Below, piece by piece: positions 1 through 13,900 of a stretch of DNA of 64,000 nt (position 1 is the stretch's first letter; each line of letters opens with the position of its first letter). The notes below the pieces were generated by a model. It was not told the DNA's origin. It saw only the letters and a list, made by a program, of their open reading frames with translations, and made no database searches. Origin of the DNA: Thamnaconus septentrionalis. Taxonomy: Eukaryota; Chordata; Actinopteri; Tetraodontiformes; Monacanthidae. A program made the position numbers and the translations under genes. The stretch covers positions 9,003,273 to 9,067,272 of the forward strand of contig CM020510.1 of NCBI GenBank assembly GCA_009823395.1. Reading direction: 5' to 3'.

Positions 1-3000
1 TGACGTTACTTTTCTAAATGAGCTAGCTTCTTATTATGCAAATTTCCCTATCGTGGGATCAATAAAAGTCTTCTTCTTCTTCGTGTTCCTTGTAACTACA
101 CTTAAACGAGTCGTTTGAATTTTAGTTTGACTTTCTGTCTAAGAATCATAGCTTATTATCATAGTAACGCTTCTGCAGGCTTTTATAAAAAAAAATTAAA
201 GTGTGAGCCCTAGCAGGCTTCCTCCCCTTTAGCTAGCTAAAAGGAAGCTGATTGGTTAGAGAATGGATGGAAAGAATAATGACTGAACATGTTTTCGCAT
301 TTGAGCTCGGCAAGACAGCCGCACGTGATCTGAGTGGTCGAGCAGCGCAGCAGGGTCAACGGAGAGGTAAAGGAGAGCGTGGCTAAGAAAGAATGCAGTT
401 TAGAAAGAGGAATGAAGACAGAGATGGCAGCACAGGAAGTATAAAAGATAAGAAATAACGGGGAAAGAGGCAAAATGACACAGTGTGAGGGCGAGGAAGC
501 CATGATGGGAGGAAGAATGGAGGAAGGAGGAGAAGCACTGAATGTTTAATGGGGAGTGTTGGAGGCTATTGATCCGTTAGACAGTGAAGGCTCTGGGTTT
601 TTTTTTATCATTCAGTTATTCCATCATCTGCTTGACGTACCTGCTGCGAGGATTCGGGCCTTGCTCCCGTATACCTTGCGGTGAGGAGAGCCTATAAAAA
701 AGTGAAATGAAATGAAAGCTATGGCTCTGTGAGAGGCTGCACGAGGCAGCAGACTGGAAAAATGGAAGGCTTTAGCGGGTTTAGCTAAAAAGTCCCCAAA
801 ATCTGTCCAATTTGGAGGTTACCACATTTTTCATTGTTTTTTTTCTGGCTACTCTGTCACATTCCCCTTCCCAGAAAATGAGCAACAATTTCACTCAAAG
901 GTCTGGAATTTTCTGCTTAATGAAAGCTCCTCATCCTTTCCTTCACTCTCCACGTGATGAGATGATGAAGCTTCCAGGATATTTTCTTTCTGCTTTTAAT
1001 TAGTTGCATTTGAGCCTGGAAAAGTACAGCGAGTGGTTGCTAGCCTAGCTGTTGCTACAGAGGATCGCATGGATGCTTCAGCAGTGGTAGTTTTGTCAGG
1101 GACGGACTGTATTTTCAGATGTAAATTTTCTTCTATGTATGTATGAATTTATTAGATAATTGTGATGACTTTTCTCTGGAATAGAGGTTATCATTTTATC
1201 CTGACAGTCCTTGGCGGGAATTTGGTGACATTGACAGTATCACTCTTCACTCCAAAATCACTGGGTTGTTGCTACCTGGTGGCGCTAGGCTATCGCTAAG
1301 ATACCTGGTCGGCTCAGACTGAGACAGACTGGGATCTAACTTCCAGTGTTTTATTTCCTTTTCCTTTCTTGTTGTTGACTGGCTACCTATTGGACAGACA
1401 CATTTTGGACTTTTTATTTTCAGATTTTTCAGGGATATTTTGCCATCTGGTGCACCAGGATCTCCTCGGCCTAATCTTGCTCTCAAAAAAAGAATTCACT
1501 GATAAATAGTGGCTGGTTGAAAAGTTTCATTCATCACGCAGAGACAGATATCTTCCAGTGCATTTTTCTTTTACCAGTTTGTAAACATTTATTGTGATAT
1601 ATTTTGCAAATTCTAAAAGAATAATCAGCATTTGCATGCTTCATTAAACTTGTGTATAATGTTCTACACAATCACTGCTTTTTCCACTCCTTAACTTTTT
1701 TTTTAACTTTTAGTTTTACAGTCTGACCTTGAAGACTGGCAGCTGTCTTAGTCGTTCGGCGGGATCCTGTTGTCATTTGCCATCAGCCTCACATTAGTCC
1801 TGGAAGATTTGTGGACTGACCCCTCGTCAAATCATTCACTGCAATGAATCAATTAGCCCTGACACGCGCGGCGTATTAATCAGCTGACTTGGCTGGCTTA
1901 ATGACTCAATCTGAGTTAGGGGAGCGAGTCGCAGCGACTTATAGAGGGTCACCAGGGAGAAAAAAACACCGTCCTTAAGTAACCTGCTGCCTTTCGGCTC
2001 GGACGGCGAAGATCGAGCAGCGGGTTCCCTTTAAATTGCAAAAATAAATGAGGGTGACTCTGAGAACTCGGGTCTCATTTCACCTCCCAGTTTATAGAGA
2101 AGATAAGCACTTATCTGGGCAAATGACAGGGTGTCTGTAGTACAACATATTCAGTCTGAGTGCTATGAGAAAGCGGAGCCGTCAATCGGCTTATCTGCAC
2201 AGGTGCCGGCATTAAAATTCATTCACAGAGCGACTTCAACCAAATCACAGAGAGAAAAAAACCCTGACCTTTTTGGTTTATGATTGCTTTAGCATGCAAC
2301 GTCTTGATCCTCTTTAAGGTGTCTGGCTGGCTGGGAGCATCATCTGCTTTTAAGTAGATGATTATTAAGGTTGAAAATAATTCAGTTTTGCACTTGTCCA
2401 CAGCACGCAATATCTGAACACCATCCAAGTGACAATGTGTGGAATTCTCCTGCATGAATTCGTTAAAGAAAGCTTTTCTTTTTTCCAGCCTCTATTAACT
2501 TCCTGAGTCTTGGAAATCCTTGTCTGAAAGCTCCATAACGGACGAGAAGAAAGTTGGACGCTGTTGGTAAAAGGTCAAAACATGTTTGAAAGATGAAAAT
2601 ATTTCAGGTAACTTGATTTACACCCAGCGGTGTATAATAATCGCTTTCAAAAATAAGCTACCCTCATTTTGAAGACATCAACTCCCATCATCCTAAATTT
2701 TTTCACTGCATTTTAATTGTTTCACATCCGTTCAATTGATTGGAGCCCAGCCTCGTGTTTGCTTCTCGGATGGTCAAGTTTATCTCCCGGCACTTTGTTT
2801 TTTTTACGTCCCGCCTCCTTCTGTCCCTCCTCATGTTACTGTTGCAAACATGGCCCCGTTGGTTACTGTCGGCGAGCAAAGCCCGGCGTAGAGACGCTGG
2901 CTGGCGCTGCAGCTCATCGCCGGCAGTTAATTTGTTGAGTGATGGTGTCGTCCAGCGTCACCCATCCATCACTGGGCCCTCCGTCTGTTCCTCCCATCCC

Positions 3001-3208
3001 TCCATCCTCGGCACCCCTCCCCCCGCTTTTCCCTCTTTACTGGTCTGTTCCTATGTAATCCTCCTCTTGGTTCCCGCTCTTCACTTCCTGTTTGGCAGAA
3101 TCAGAATTTTTCTCGCTCTGAGTGAAAACCATGGATGTAGAGCTGGGTACCGGACTGGTAATATGGCGGTGCGCCGATTCTTTTCCCAGTGGCCACTCGA
3201 GGTACTGC

Positions 3209-3232
3209 AAAAAAAAAAAAAAAAAAAAAAAA
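3209..3232 (+). repeat. A24 homopolymer
   Basis: Uninterrupted A run. No recognisable retroelement body was found immediately 5' of it. Confidence 0.95.
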
Positions 3233-4996
3233 GCCAATGGGCCCAAAACCCCATCTTGGACTCTGGGGTCCTGGCGAAAACTTGGCTGTGGCCGGCTGTT
3301 TCAGCGTTTGGACCGCACCGCACAGAGTGGAAGAATGTTCAGTTTAGTTCAGTTTAGTTAAGGGTGCACGAACCCTTCAGAAACCCTTCGGCCTGTTGTG
3401 CTGCTACAGTCTGGTGCACTTTGCGTGTTGTCCAACGGGGAGACGGCCTCTCCAACTTTGTTTGAGGCGGGACCATCCATTACGGGGCAGAGCTGCACTG
3501 CTGCGATTATTTATGCACACTTTTAAGCCGGAGCGTAATTCACTGTTAGCGATGTTCATTGGAATTGCAAATCACCACCGCAGCCGCCGCCGCCGCCGCC
3601 GCTGCCCCGCCTTCCATCGCCTCCCTCTGGGACCGCCCTCCATCTCAGCCACCATCAACCCTTTCTGTTTCTTCTTCTTCTACTTCCCCTTCTTCTTCTG
3701 CAAACCCGCCTCCTCTTGCCATGCAGAACCCACTCTGTCTCTATCTGCTGCCAGCCAGCTCGGGGTAGTTTGTCTTCCAAGCGGTCTGCAGGTCCTGGCC
3801 AGCACTCATTCCTGGGCTCTGGGCCAAGCAGGGGGGGAGTGGTGGTGGTGGAGGAGTGGGGGAGGGGGTGAGGACTGTGCAGAGCTTCTCGCTGATCTTC
3901 GGTTTGTTTCTGCAGCCCGGCGTCGCGACTCTGATCTTTGGAACTGACGCTTGTTAGGTTGTTGCTGCTGGTGGCAGCGGTGATGTATTGTGTGTGGACT
4001 GAGTGAGGAGGGGGAGGAGGGTGGAGGGGGGGTGAGCGGCTTCCGTAAGTGCTCTGCTGGCACGCGGTCCCCCGGTCCTGAAACTGACGTGTGACGCTTT
4101 ACGACAGAAACTGGACTGGGGACCGGAGTCATTTTTCCTCCTTCGTTCTGATCATCCTGGTTTATTGAGAGCACGTCGCTCTCTCAGAATCTCTACTTCA
4201 CCGTCTAAACGACTCCAGCCAAACGAGGACGAGGCAAAGAGTGGGAGGATAAGATGGAGGAAAAGAGGAGGCTGTTGGCAGCAAATTTCAGGCCCCTGTT
4301 TCAATTTTTTCCCTCAAATTCTGTTTTTTTTATCCAACTTTTGATCTAGTAAAATCTAGTTGTTGAATGAGACGTGTTTTTCCCCTTATTGGCTTTGGAC
4401 AGCAAATGTTAACTGCTGTGTGCGACAGAATCCTGCAACACACACACGACCCGATTCACGGGAGTTTTGTGGAGTGCTGCAACTGAAGTGACAATGTGGT
4501 GTGGCATTTCTTTTGGAAACATGCGTGACAAACACAGAGTCCCTGCAGTTTTGATAATTTGTATTTATTTTATTTTGATGTTTATTTTATTGTATTTTTT
4601 GTGCAGGACACACACATTAAAGTTTCTTGACTTTCCACAAAAAACACTCGTCTTTCTCCTCAGAGCAGAATCCAGATGATGCTCACTTTTTCTTCTTTTA
4701 AACCAATAGATTCTGATTTTCAAGCTGTACTCTGCATCTTCTCATGATTCCAGAAGTCTTGGGAAGATATTCGGCATCTTTCATAAAGGAGAGGAGGTCA
4801 AAGAAGACAAACCCTAGTGGGAAACTCTCCTCCTCTCCTCTGCCACTCACTCTTCTCCTCTAACACAGTGTATCCTCTGACTCCTTCTCTTCCATCTCTT
4901 CGCCTCCTGCTGTATTAGAGCAACTCTTCGCTGCAGCCTCGCCCCGATCGGTCACAGCCGCTTCCGTCCCTCGCCCGCTGCATCTCGCACACATTA

Positions 4997-5000
<4 letters not shown>

Positions 5001-5047
<47 letters not shown>
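5001..5047 (+). repeat. (CT)n microsatellite
   Basis: 47 bp of uninterrupted CT inside a pyrimidine-rich stretch (about 4820-5480). That stretch also holds T27 followed by G9 at 5378-5413. Confidence 0.95.
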
Positions 5048-5051
<4 letters not shown>

Positions 5052-5372
5052 CAACCCCCAGCCACTTTCTCCTCTTTCCGCCTCTTTCTCCACACTGCAC
5101 TCCCTCTCAGTTGCGCGACACGCCACTCTTCCGTTTCCCCCAAAATGCTCCACGTCTCTGGTGTCCGTCCTGAGACCGAGCCTCCGTCTCTCACTTCATC
5201 CCTCCTTAACCTCTATTTACTCTTTCAATCCATCCCATCCTGCAGATGTTTCCCTGGTGATCCCCGCTCTTGTTATCACTCCCTCTTCCTCTCCTCGTCT
5301 CATCCCCCTCTTTTTTCAACCTCTTTCCTCCCATTTGTTCCCTCCTGCCGCACTGAGCTCAACCATATCCCT

Positions 5373-5404
<32 letters not shown>

Positions 5405-8400
5405 GGGGGGGGGATTTTCTCTTTCTTTCTTTTTTTACCTCCACCGCCTTGTCTTTTCTCCTCCTCTCTGTTGTTATTCACCTCCCTTCCCCCATCAGCG
5501 ACTCAGCTCTCTGGGGTTCCACAGCCAAATAAGATTTGCAGGCCGAGGCCCGTGTGCCTCCTCACCCTCCTGCTACTGTAGCCTGCATGCAGGTATAAAC
5601 CGTTTAGCTTCTCCACTCAGCTCAGCTCAACTCGGCAGCGGTAGCAGCAGAAATTCACTTTCTCTCTTTTCTTTTCTGTTACCTCCAACATCTTTTGCCA
5701 TCACACATTCTCTCCTGTCTTCTGTGTAGTTTAGCTCATCTCATGCTCTTCATTCTCTTGCAGTGCACAATTTTGCAAAAAAAAGATTTGTATTACAGCT
5801 GCTTTAAAGTCATTTCTCAACTTATGTAAAATTTTTTGATAAATCAAAAAAAGCCATCTGCCCAGTTCACTACTAGAAATGTGAGTAACATGAGATGTTT
5901 AAATCATTGTGAACTCCAAATGAAGATACTCTGCTTACTTTCTGTTTGTACATATGGTCAAAATGCATAGTCATAACACATTCATTGTAATTACATGAGA
6001 ATAGATGAAGAGAATTAATGAAAGTAATGAAACATGGATTTGGGAAAATATAATTATACTGCCAATAATTATTCATTAATTTATTCATTTATTTGGCTAT
6101 TTTTCTTTTCCTGATGATGAGTGTCTTCAGAAAACACTGTGAATTCAGTGCACACTGTGTGACAGCCAGCCGCTGTGGTCAAACAACCACTTTAACCAAC
6201 AGAAAGAGTCGGCGGTCGGTATGAAATGATCCCTTTAGCAAAGTCAGAGCGGCGCACTGAGAACAACCTTCTCGGATCCCTTCTCTCCTCCTTCTTACTC
6301 ACCGTTGTCTGCCGTGTGATTGTTTCACACCGTGGCTGAGCGCGAGGTCACACGGCCGGGTCAGTGGGCAATCACAGCCTTTCCACAGCCCATGCATCAC
6401 AGTAAAGGAGGTAGTTTGGAAACTGGACGGATTGTCAGTTTTCCCGAGGAGCAAAATCAAAAAATTTAAAGTGTGCAGGTTTTCTTTTTTCTTGTGGTCG
6501 TGGCGCAGAATCAATTTTACCGCTTTGATTTTCTGGCTTGTCACTCTTTTGTCTGTGTGCGTGCATGCGTGCGTGGACGGAGGCAGCCGTGCTCTCTCTG
6601 CTGCACCGCCTGCTGAATCCCTCCATACCTGCTCCTATAGATCAGCTCTCGATGAGCCGGCGGAGTGTCAGGCCCCTGACTTCAGTGGACTCTAAATTGC
6701 AGAGAGGAAATACAGGAAATAGCAGTTAGCTCCCACCCAGCGCCATCCAGCAGGACCCGGCCTCCAGTCAATCACCGCCTAACTGTGCGTGACAGCCCGT
6801 GGCAGAGGGGCTGTTCAATTGAGAAAAATGGAGCCGGTATCCATATTGGCCTATTTAAGTCGGAGGGAGTTCTGGGGCGAGAAAGGCTTTTTGCTCTGCT
6901 GGATATTTACCACTGCTGGCTGCTGGCTCCCGCATGGACGTGCACCAGCCATTACTGCCGCTAATACAGCAGGCTATCGTTCCGGCGTGAGCGGTGGGAT
7001 AATACGCGACGGCATAACTGCATGATAGATTTTTGCTTCAGTCATTTCCAGAGAAAAAAAGAATCACTGAGCTCTAGAAATTAGGTGAAGTACCGTAGCC
7101 GTCACGACGGCTGCATGGAGGCAGACGACGGAACAAACAGACTTCAAAATAAAACAGGAAATACATGAAAACGACAGTGGCCTGTTTTTGTTTTGTTTTG
7201 TGTTGTTTTAATAGGGCTATTTATCTAAAATACTTTTTCTTAACTGCTTTTGTAAGAATTTGAACGATTATAAATCGGTCTGAGGGAAATTCAGACTAAG
7301 ATCTAAAATCCCGGGCAAAGGGAGGAGTGTTAAAAGAAGTGATTGAAGCAATCTGCAGTGTGTTTGAGTGAACTGACATTTCAGGAAGTGATTCTAGTTA
7401 AAGTCACTGTGATTGGCCGAGATGGGAGATGACGGCTCCCTCAATGTTTCCTGTTGCCCTCAGGGCCCGGCATCCAATACAGGAAGCAGCGTGAACATCG
7501 GCGGCGGTTCTGAAAATTCTAATGTGACCTTTTCCTCGTGAGCGAATGCGAATGGCCGGAGCAGCAGAAGCGTGTCTCTGTTCAACTGTCCCAAACTTGT
7601 TCACACAAACATGTACTTCACCTCTGAGCCTCGACCTCTCCCGGCTTGTCTTCTCTCTGCTGTTGTTCCATTTAGTTTGCTGAGCACAAACTCCTTTGAA
7701 CGCCTCATGAGGTCTTGGATACCAGACTAAACCACTTTATGGTGTCATTTTAATGAAAAATGACATTTCCCGGCACACCTAGACTCCCCGGGACGCTCCT
7801 CTTTTTGTCTTTCTTCCCTGTTCCCTTTTTATTATTATTATCTTGTTGTCTCCGCCACCCGCGACTTGGCCTAGCACCATCTCCATTTCCCACATTTCCC
7901 GTCGCTCCGGTAGGTGGCTGATGTGCTGAGCCAGGCGCAGCGGGAGACTCTTCTTCCTGTAGCCAGCAGAGCCGCAAGCGTGCACGGCGGGTTGGGCCTG
8001 TACCCCCCACTACCCTGCCAACCCCGACCCCCGGTACCAGGGGAGCAGATTAGAGCCGCTCGGCATGGCCTCGCTGCTACGCCAGCTTTAGCTCACCTCC
8101 GCCTGCAGGAGGAGCACTGCCAGTCCAACTGTGCCCACTTAAACACTCAGCTGCTGCGTGTGTGGCTCAAATGGGATTAGTTGTGTTCCAACATACAGGT
8201 ATTGATAGAAACAATAAAAAGTAATATTAAACTCACAGCATTTAATCTTATTTGATGGCTCCTCCTGTTATTTTTATAGACTTTTATCTTGAATTGGTTT
8301 TGATTTCCTAGATGTTTATATCAAATTGCCAAGTAGTCTGGAGGATTTCGACGGCCAGCGAAATCACTAAGGGTGCTTTTTTTTTAGCCACAGCTGGAAA

Positions 8401-10966
8401 CTCACTTCTGAGGTCCCTTCATCCCTGCACTGTTTGGTTTAGCAAATCCACATTACGCGCTGATCCAATTTAGAAATTTAATAGGTCAAAATCAGATTTC
8501 TGCACTCAAGTCTGCGTCCTCCGGCCACTCAGGACGGAATTCCAATTGGATTCTAGGTTCACTTGAAATGTGAAAAACAGATGCATTCGAGCAAAACGGC
8601 ACCAAGTCCCGCGGAGAAGTGCGCGAGTCAAGAATAAATCCGCCGCTCGGGGACTCGCTGGGACTATTGTTTGAAAGGTGAAAATGATGAATCCAAGCCG
8701 CTCCACCCGCCTAAGAAGTTCCTGACGCAGAGTTTTCCATTAGTGGCTGCTGGCCAGATCCTCGCACAGTAAAACACTTCCTCCAGACTGTTTAAAGTCA
8801 TTCAACCATCACTTATTCAGAGGGTTTTTTTGTTAAATCTTTAAACCAGATGAAGAATTTCAGTTCTGGCTCATGAGGATCTTTGGTTATCAGGGAGACA
8901 CGCTGAGATGTGTCGCAGACATAATAGATTTGTACAAACTGCTGTTTAGACAGGCTAGCCCTCCCACACACACACATGCTGTACATATATAAATTGCCAC
9001 GGAAGTCTCATAGCAACTCGGTGAATAATTGATATGCAAACACAAAACATATCACGAGGGAATCCAACACAAAAACATTATGCAATGGAACAGGACGTTT
9101 TCCACCTTGCAACTGATTATTCCCACCTTCAGCCTTCAGCAAACTTCAACCATCTCCACGGCTTCTTCTTCATCTTTTCTTCTTCTTCTGCTAGTTTCAA
9201 ACAGACGCTAAAGACAATTTGGCAATTTATCATAAATGGGACAAACGCACAGTCCCGACCTTAATGCTACTGCCACTAGCTGGCACAGACTAACTTTAGC
9301 TAGCATGCAAATGGCACCTCTGTTTCCACACCAACATTGACTTTGTCCACTTTGTGCAATTTCCGTCGCAGGCATTGGCTTTTTGCACCCTTAAAACTTA
9401 AAACGGAGACAGTTGCAGTTTGGAACACAACTTAAAAAATACTTTTGTTTTTGTTCCTTTGTTTTCTTTTTGGATCCAGTTACTGTACGAACTGTTGAAA
9501 CGTTAGATTACTGTGAGAAATCTGGAGACAAGAGAAAATCCGTTTCCCAAATTACACCTGGGACACTGATTTGCTGACCAGGCAACTTTAAGAGTCTAAA
9601 GACATCCTTAAGTTTATTGAGTTATCCCCTCCCCTTCCAAATACCCTTTTTGTCATCTCCATTTAGTTGTTTCCCTGCCGTCTGCCGCTGCATTCCAACA
9701 GGTGTAGAGGCCAATAAAACGGCAGGTGAGGAAGGGGAGACAGAGCAGGTGGCCGTCAGGTGAGGAAACAAAACAAATGGGGCGTTCATCTGCACGGACA
9801 GATGCTGGGAGGTCGGAGCAAGAACGGGGTGCCGAGGTGTCGACAATACGAAGCAGAGACGACCGCCGGGAGAGAGAAACCCGTCCAGACGATCAGCGCA
9901 AGAGATGCCACTTGTCCGGGAAAAAAAAAGTGTGAGAAGGAGGCAAAATGAGGAAAACAAATGTCGGGGGTGGAGGGCCAGTGCATGGATGCAGAGACTG
10001 GAGAGCGGAGTGTGGGGGAGGGCAGAGCAGATAGCAGGTGACGAGTGAATTAGCGGTCGAATGAAGAGGCGGCAGATAAGGGGAGGCGGGAGTGACAAAG
10101 GAGATGTGAGGAAGTGCGCTTTATCGCAGCAGGAGGGAAACGGAGGGGAAATGATTCAGTCACTGGCAGAGCCGCAGACCCGCGTCTGAAAGATAATGAG
10201 TTTAATCACGGCAGGGCGATACGTCGATGCTTCGTTCAGGGGAGGACGATGGATTCAGGGGACAGCAGTGGGAACCAGGTGGATCCAGCTCGGGTTTCAT
10301 ACAGCACTCTGAAATTCTTTGAAATGATTCACTGTCCTCTGATGCGATGTGTGTGTGAAGGGTGATGCAGAGCTAGTGTGTTTCATTTTCATTCATCCTG
10401 GGATAGAAGATAGGCAGCAGCAGCAGTATAGATGTTAAGTATGGAAGATTTTCAGTCGACCACTGATGATGATTTGAGTCGAACTGCCCGTCGTCAGCCA
10501 CCGCTAGCTCCAAATATCCTGCCGGGAAGTTGTAGTTAAAAGGAGAAAAGTGGGAGGGAGGTGAAATATTTATGGGTGTTGCCTTCAAATTTCAATCCTG
10601 GAATAAGCATCGGCTTCTTCTAAGTAATGTAACCAGCAGTCGCAAGATGTATTGGTCCATCCAGCTGGACAATGTGGTCTCATGTCCTAGTGCCTGTCCA
10701 GTAATATTTAGTGGATATCATTCATGACATGGTAAACACAATAACAACTCTGGAACTGCTAAGTTCCATTGGGAAGCTTTGTCCAGTTTTTAAACATGGA
10801 CAAAGTTTAGAGTTTGTTGGACATTGGCATGATTTCTTATGGCACGAGGCATCATGGGACATTGTGGTGTCACGTCAGTAGGACTTTTTCAGGTTGATGG
10901 GCCTTTTGTCAACCTGTCTCACTGCCGAAAAGAGAGTAAGGCCATAGCCGGTGATTGTTGTACAGG

Positions 10967-10982
10967 TGACTGACGTCAGTCA
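10967..10982. promoter_or_regulatory. Perfect 16 bp palindrome centred on a CRE (TGACGTCA)
   Basis: The sequence TGACTGACGTCAGTCA is a perfect inverted repeat, with the canonical cAMP response element octamer at 10971-10978 and extra TGAC/GTCA half sites on either side. CREB/ATF and AP-1 family dimers bind such octamers. It lies about 26 kb before the proposed ecel1 first exon, so any target gene is unknown. Confidence 0.45.
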
Positions 10983-13900
10983 TACTTGTTGTTGACTGAA
11001 AAGCAAATGACAGACTTGAAAAGTTGCCTTGCGTTGAAAACGTTGCCTTGCCTGATTTGACATTTTGTGCCCTGCTGACAGCGGAACTGACGGTGACCCT
11101 CTGCTGCTTTTTCTCTTCTTGTCTTTGTAAAAACAAGTACAGACCTTGCAGACAGCACCTTACTAGGCAGCTGAAGAGAATGCGCTGCCTCCGGTTTGGA
11201 CTTACTGATGCTTCATTTGTATGTTTTCTGCTAAACACCTGTCATGGACGATGGTCGCCAGACCTTCCGAGGCCGAGCGCTGGACCAACTTCTGTCCTCG
11301 AGGTTCGGGCAGGAATGGCGGCCTGTTCTTCATCACAAATGCAAAAGATTACACACAGCAATTTTATCGATGGTCTTTAAGTTCCATTATTGCCACTTAT
11401 TGAGTTTTAATTGCTTTCTACTGGCCCCCTGTGAACAGAGAAAACACTCAAAACAAAAACCATTTAAACCCAAATGATTGTAAAAATCTTAGCAGCCACG
11501 CAGGGAGGCGAGGGTTGTTTGGTCGGGAGCAACACGACAAGTATAAAACGTTGATCGGTGGTTTAAACAAGAGCTCCGCAACTGACCCCGTAAACTGTTA
11601 ACACTGAAAGGTCCTTTAACAAAGTCTACGAATGGTTCCACAACTCGTTGGAATTGGAGACATTTGAAGCGCACCAACACATGCAGAAGTAAGAAACCTG
11701 CCAGCAAAAGTGTAATCCTCGTTCAATATTTCAATCAATATTCATGTAGAAACCGTGGCGTGCATGGCTTGGCAGCATCATTGTCACACCAGAGAATAGT
11801 CTGACACCTCAAAAGATAAAGCAAAGCTGATTGGTTGGCGGAGTGCGAGCTTCAAATTGTTATTGTCGCGTGTGTGCACAAGCTGCACATTCTGAACACA
11901 TTAACATTTTTAAATATACCTGCAAGCGGCGCATAAGAATCATCCTGCTCCCCTTTTTTATTTCATATTAACTGTCTGACTGCAGCTGTCTTTTACCAGG
12001 ACGTGTCGGAAACCTGGTGGTTCTTAAGGTCAGTGAAAGACTGGAACTCCTTTCATTGGGAAACTATTTCTGGACATTGATTTTTTTTTTTTTTTTTTTT
12101 TTTTACCGTTGTGATTCAAGTCTCCTGGCGGGTTGAATGGTTCCTGTCACAGTTTGACTTCATTTGAAGTTTTTCATTCGCTCGGAGATTGATGCTGTTC
12201 AGCTGAATGTTTTATTCAGCTTCTCTTTTCCTCCCGTTTTCTAAACCACCTTTGATTTAAAACTGGGAGACGATATTCAGTCGCTTTCTGTATCTTCGCC
12301 AGTCACTTTGTGTGGCTGCGCACGGGGCTAATGGAATGTTGACTCTCTCCAGGGAGAAGGCTTCCTCTTCCACACTAACGCTGTCTGAACGCTGATGAAT
12401 TGCCGTTCCAGGGAAACAGAATATGATGCCGTTTGTTTCATCGGCCGCCGAGACGGGTGGCAAACGCCGCTAAACAACTCTCGCATATACATTTAATGAT
12501 GGCTTTACTGTGCTGACACCGGAATTGACACGACAAAAGCGTTGCCAAGTGCAGCCGCCTGCTCGCACCAGTAATTAGTCTCAGCCCCCGGCACGCCAAG
12601 CCTCTCAAAGAGAGGAAAAACACAACCGTCTTTCTTCCAATTAATACATCAAACCTGCTGCTGCCTACTCGCTGTCAATGCACATCACTCTGTGCAAACA
12701 GAGAGCTCTCAAGTGATGATCCTACAGTAAATTTACAAGACATCAAACCCCCCCCACCACCACCACCGACTGTGAAAATGTTTGAAAAGTATTTGCATCG
12801 CCTTGTTTTCCCCGACATTACCAACCCTGATAAAAAATGTTTTGATCCAGGAAAAAAAAAATCCATATTTGTATCATGTTAAAGCAACCAAAATGAAAAA
12901 GAAAACACTGAAGGCTTTTGGAAAAACTTGATATTTAGCCTCGTGACAGCTTCGCTGCTGTAAACGCTCCGGGATGTCATCCGTCGGAATGGGTCAATAA
13001 CGCAGCAGCAGCAGCAGCTTCTCTTTTAGCTTCGGCTCCTTTTCTATTACTTCCCTCCGCAAGCGTGCGCTGCCTTTAATGACCTTTGTTTTGCTGCGCA
13101 GTATTGTTCCCCCCCCCTCGTTCATTCCTCCTCAGGCTCGGCTCTGCATTATAAATGATTTATAGACACTCGCACGCGAGCACATTGTTTATTGTTCTCG
13201 TCCCGTTAAATTGCTCTAGTCATTTCACTGGCAACCAGTGGGCGTGCGCCACGCACGGCGAGGCAACGTTGATGTAAAGCAGAATCCTATTGAGGAAGAC
13301 AACAGTCATCCACTCAGATAATTATTATTATTATTATTATTTTGGTCACGGAGTGTGAACGTAGCTTTTTATTGATTCGTTTGCATGAAGCTAGGATGAG
13401 CTATGATAAAAAGCTAACGTGCCTCCTTCAAAATGTAGTTTACCAATGCAAATCCCAAACCGAGCACTGTGGTTTCCTGAACAGGTTGGATTTGTTTTCC
13501 ATGTGAACATCTGGTAGAGAACCAATAGAAAACTTTAAACTGGGGACCCACCATCTTTCTATACTGGGCTGTCAAACTCAGGGCAACATCAGCTGCACAG
13601 TTGCCCTCACAGCGGCAGTTTTGACAGTAAGACCATAAATGTATAATGTGTACAATATGTGTTTGTTAAATATTTAAGTCGCTGAGTAGCAGGTGAACAA
13701 ACTTTCTGTCTGACGGAAACTATAAGCAGTAAGCAAAATAATCTGGGAGAGTCGACAACTTTCAAATTGTTATTGTTGCCCTTAAGATCAGCTGCAGTAG
13801 TTTGTTAGCATTTAGCTTTGAGCATCACTGTTAGCCAGCATCGTGTAGAGCAGCAGACAGTGACAGTGAGCAGCTCCCTCCTCCACACTGAGAACAACCT

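Larger units (their letters stand above)
1..10966. other. Upstream gene-poor DNA, first part
   Basis: No exon can be supported on either strand. It is of mixed composition, with a pyrimidine-rich block at 4820-5480, a GCC run at 3582-3603 and many short A or T runs. All longer open frames here lack family resemblance and are interrupted by simple repeats or lack an ATG. Confidence 0.6.

Noticed and set aside
7914..8180. 88-codon + strand frame of varied composition
   Set aside because: It begins with GTG rather than ATG, has no splice context or recognisable family, and lies in GC-rich intergenic DNA.
8882..8895. String TCTTTGGTTATC matching the first 12 bases of miR-9
   Set aside because: The rest of the mature sequence does not match and no complementary arm is found nearby, so no hairpin.
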